Shown here: in pieces, positions 40,599 through 40,630 of the stretch
Numbering within the stretch: the first letter of the stretch is position 1
Layout of the letters: each line of letters opens with the position of its first letter
NCBI GenBank assembly: GCA_963597395.1
Contig: CAVBPX010000018.1
Coordinates: forward strand, 1 to 40,630
Length of the DNA: 40,630 bases
Direction of reading: 5' to 3'
From: Hallerella sp963597395
Lineage (GTDB): Bacteria > Fibrobacterota > Fibrobacteria > Fibrobacterales > Fibrobacteraceae
Made by a program: the position numbers and the translations under genes
Notes under the pieces: generated by a model
Told to the model about the DNA's origin: nothing
Seen by the model: only the letters and a program-made list of their open reading frames with translations
The model's database searches: none

Positions 40599-40630
40599 GC
40601 TTTGGTAAAGAAAATTTGAGTGAGACCAAG

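Overview
The window looks like a chromosomal segment of a Fibrobacter-type bacterium (Fibrobacterota): Gram-negative, strictly anaerobic and cellulolytic. The evidence is lpxA (outer membrane lipid A), outer-membrane beta-barrels and lipoproteins, an anaerobic class III ribonucleotide reductase (nrdD/nrdG), four cellulase-type enzymes (two GH5, two GH8), and secreted proteins ending in a 60-70 residue C-terminal domain that resembles the sorting domains of Bacteroidota/Fibrobacterota. Recurrent promoter-like TATATT boxes fit this. The assignment is inference; no rRNA or other marker gene is present.

Layout. (1) 274-4429 (+): a secreted lipase-like hydrolase, a lipoprotein and a PDZ protein, overlapping end to start. 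(2) 4470-7569 (-): DsbD and a GT4 glycogen synthase. (3) 7644-12003 (+): an ECF-like sigma factor, a secreted propeller-like protein, a small lipoprotein and the CCA-adding enzyme; convergent to a family-2 glycosyltransferase (11981-13090). (4) 13126-15104: lpxA convergent with a GH5 lipoprotein cellulase, both stopping inside one CTAG. (5) 15334-25781 (+): seven tightly packed genes: a secreted jelly-roll carbohydrate-binding-like protein, three large outer-membrane barrels (two clearly paralogous), a lipoprotein, a secreted GH18-fold protein that has lost its catalytic Glu, and a cytoplasmic GT4-like glycosyltransferase. (6) 25858-32923: a GH8-GH5 operon (-), an abundant-looking small surface protein (+) and a GH8 lipoprotein (+). 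(7) 33057-34334 (-): a DUF4143-type AAA ATPase behind three dyads spaced exactly 32 bp apart. (8) 34698-37550 (+): nrdD-nrdG. (9) 37607-40562 (-): an inositol-monophosphatase-like gene with a sodium symporter, and an orphan LytTR response regulator.

How it may work together. Regions 4 to 6 read as a cellulose-utilisation island. Two cellulases are lipoproteins and two carry the C-terminal sorting-like domain, so attack at the envelope and at the outer surface may be divided between them. The seven-gene operon between them is the best candidate for an undescribed system. It would be a surface complex in which the jelly-roll protein and the catalytically dead GH18 protein bind polysaccharide, the three barrels form the outer-membrane part, and the glycosyltransferase possibly decorates the complex. 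There is no SusC/SusD pair, so it is not a Bacteroides-style utilisation locus.

Several genes (13090-, 38371-, 40562-, and 8186+) have a TATATT-like box 6-9 bases before the start codon and no Shine-Dalgarno sequence, which suggests leaderless transcripts. Others have strong ribosome sites and real leaders. The only gene-free stretch over 300 bases is 34335-34697, which holds the ATPase operator array and promoter and the nrdD leader. No tRNA, rRNA, CRISPR array or insertion sequence was recognised.
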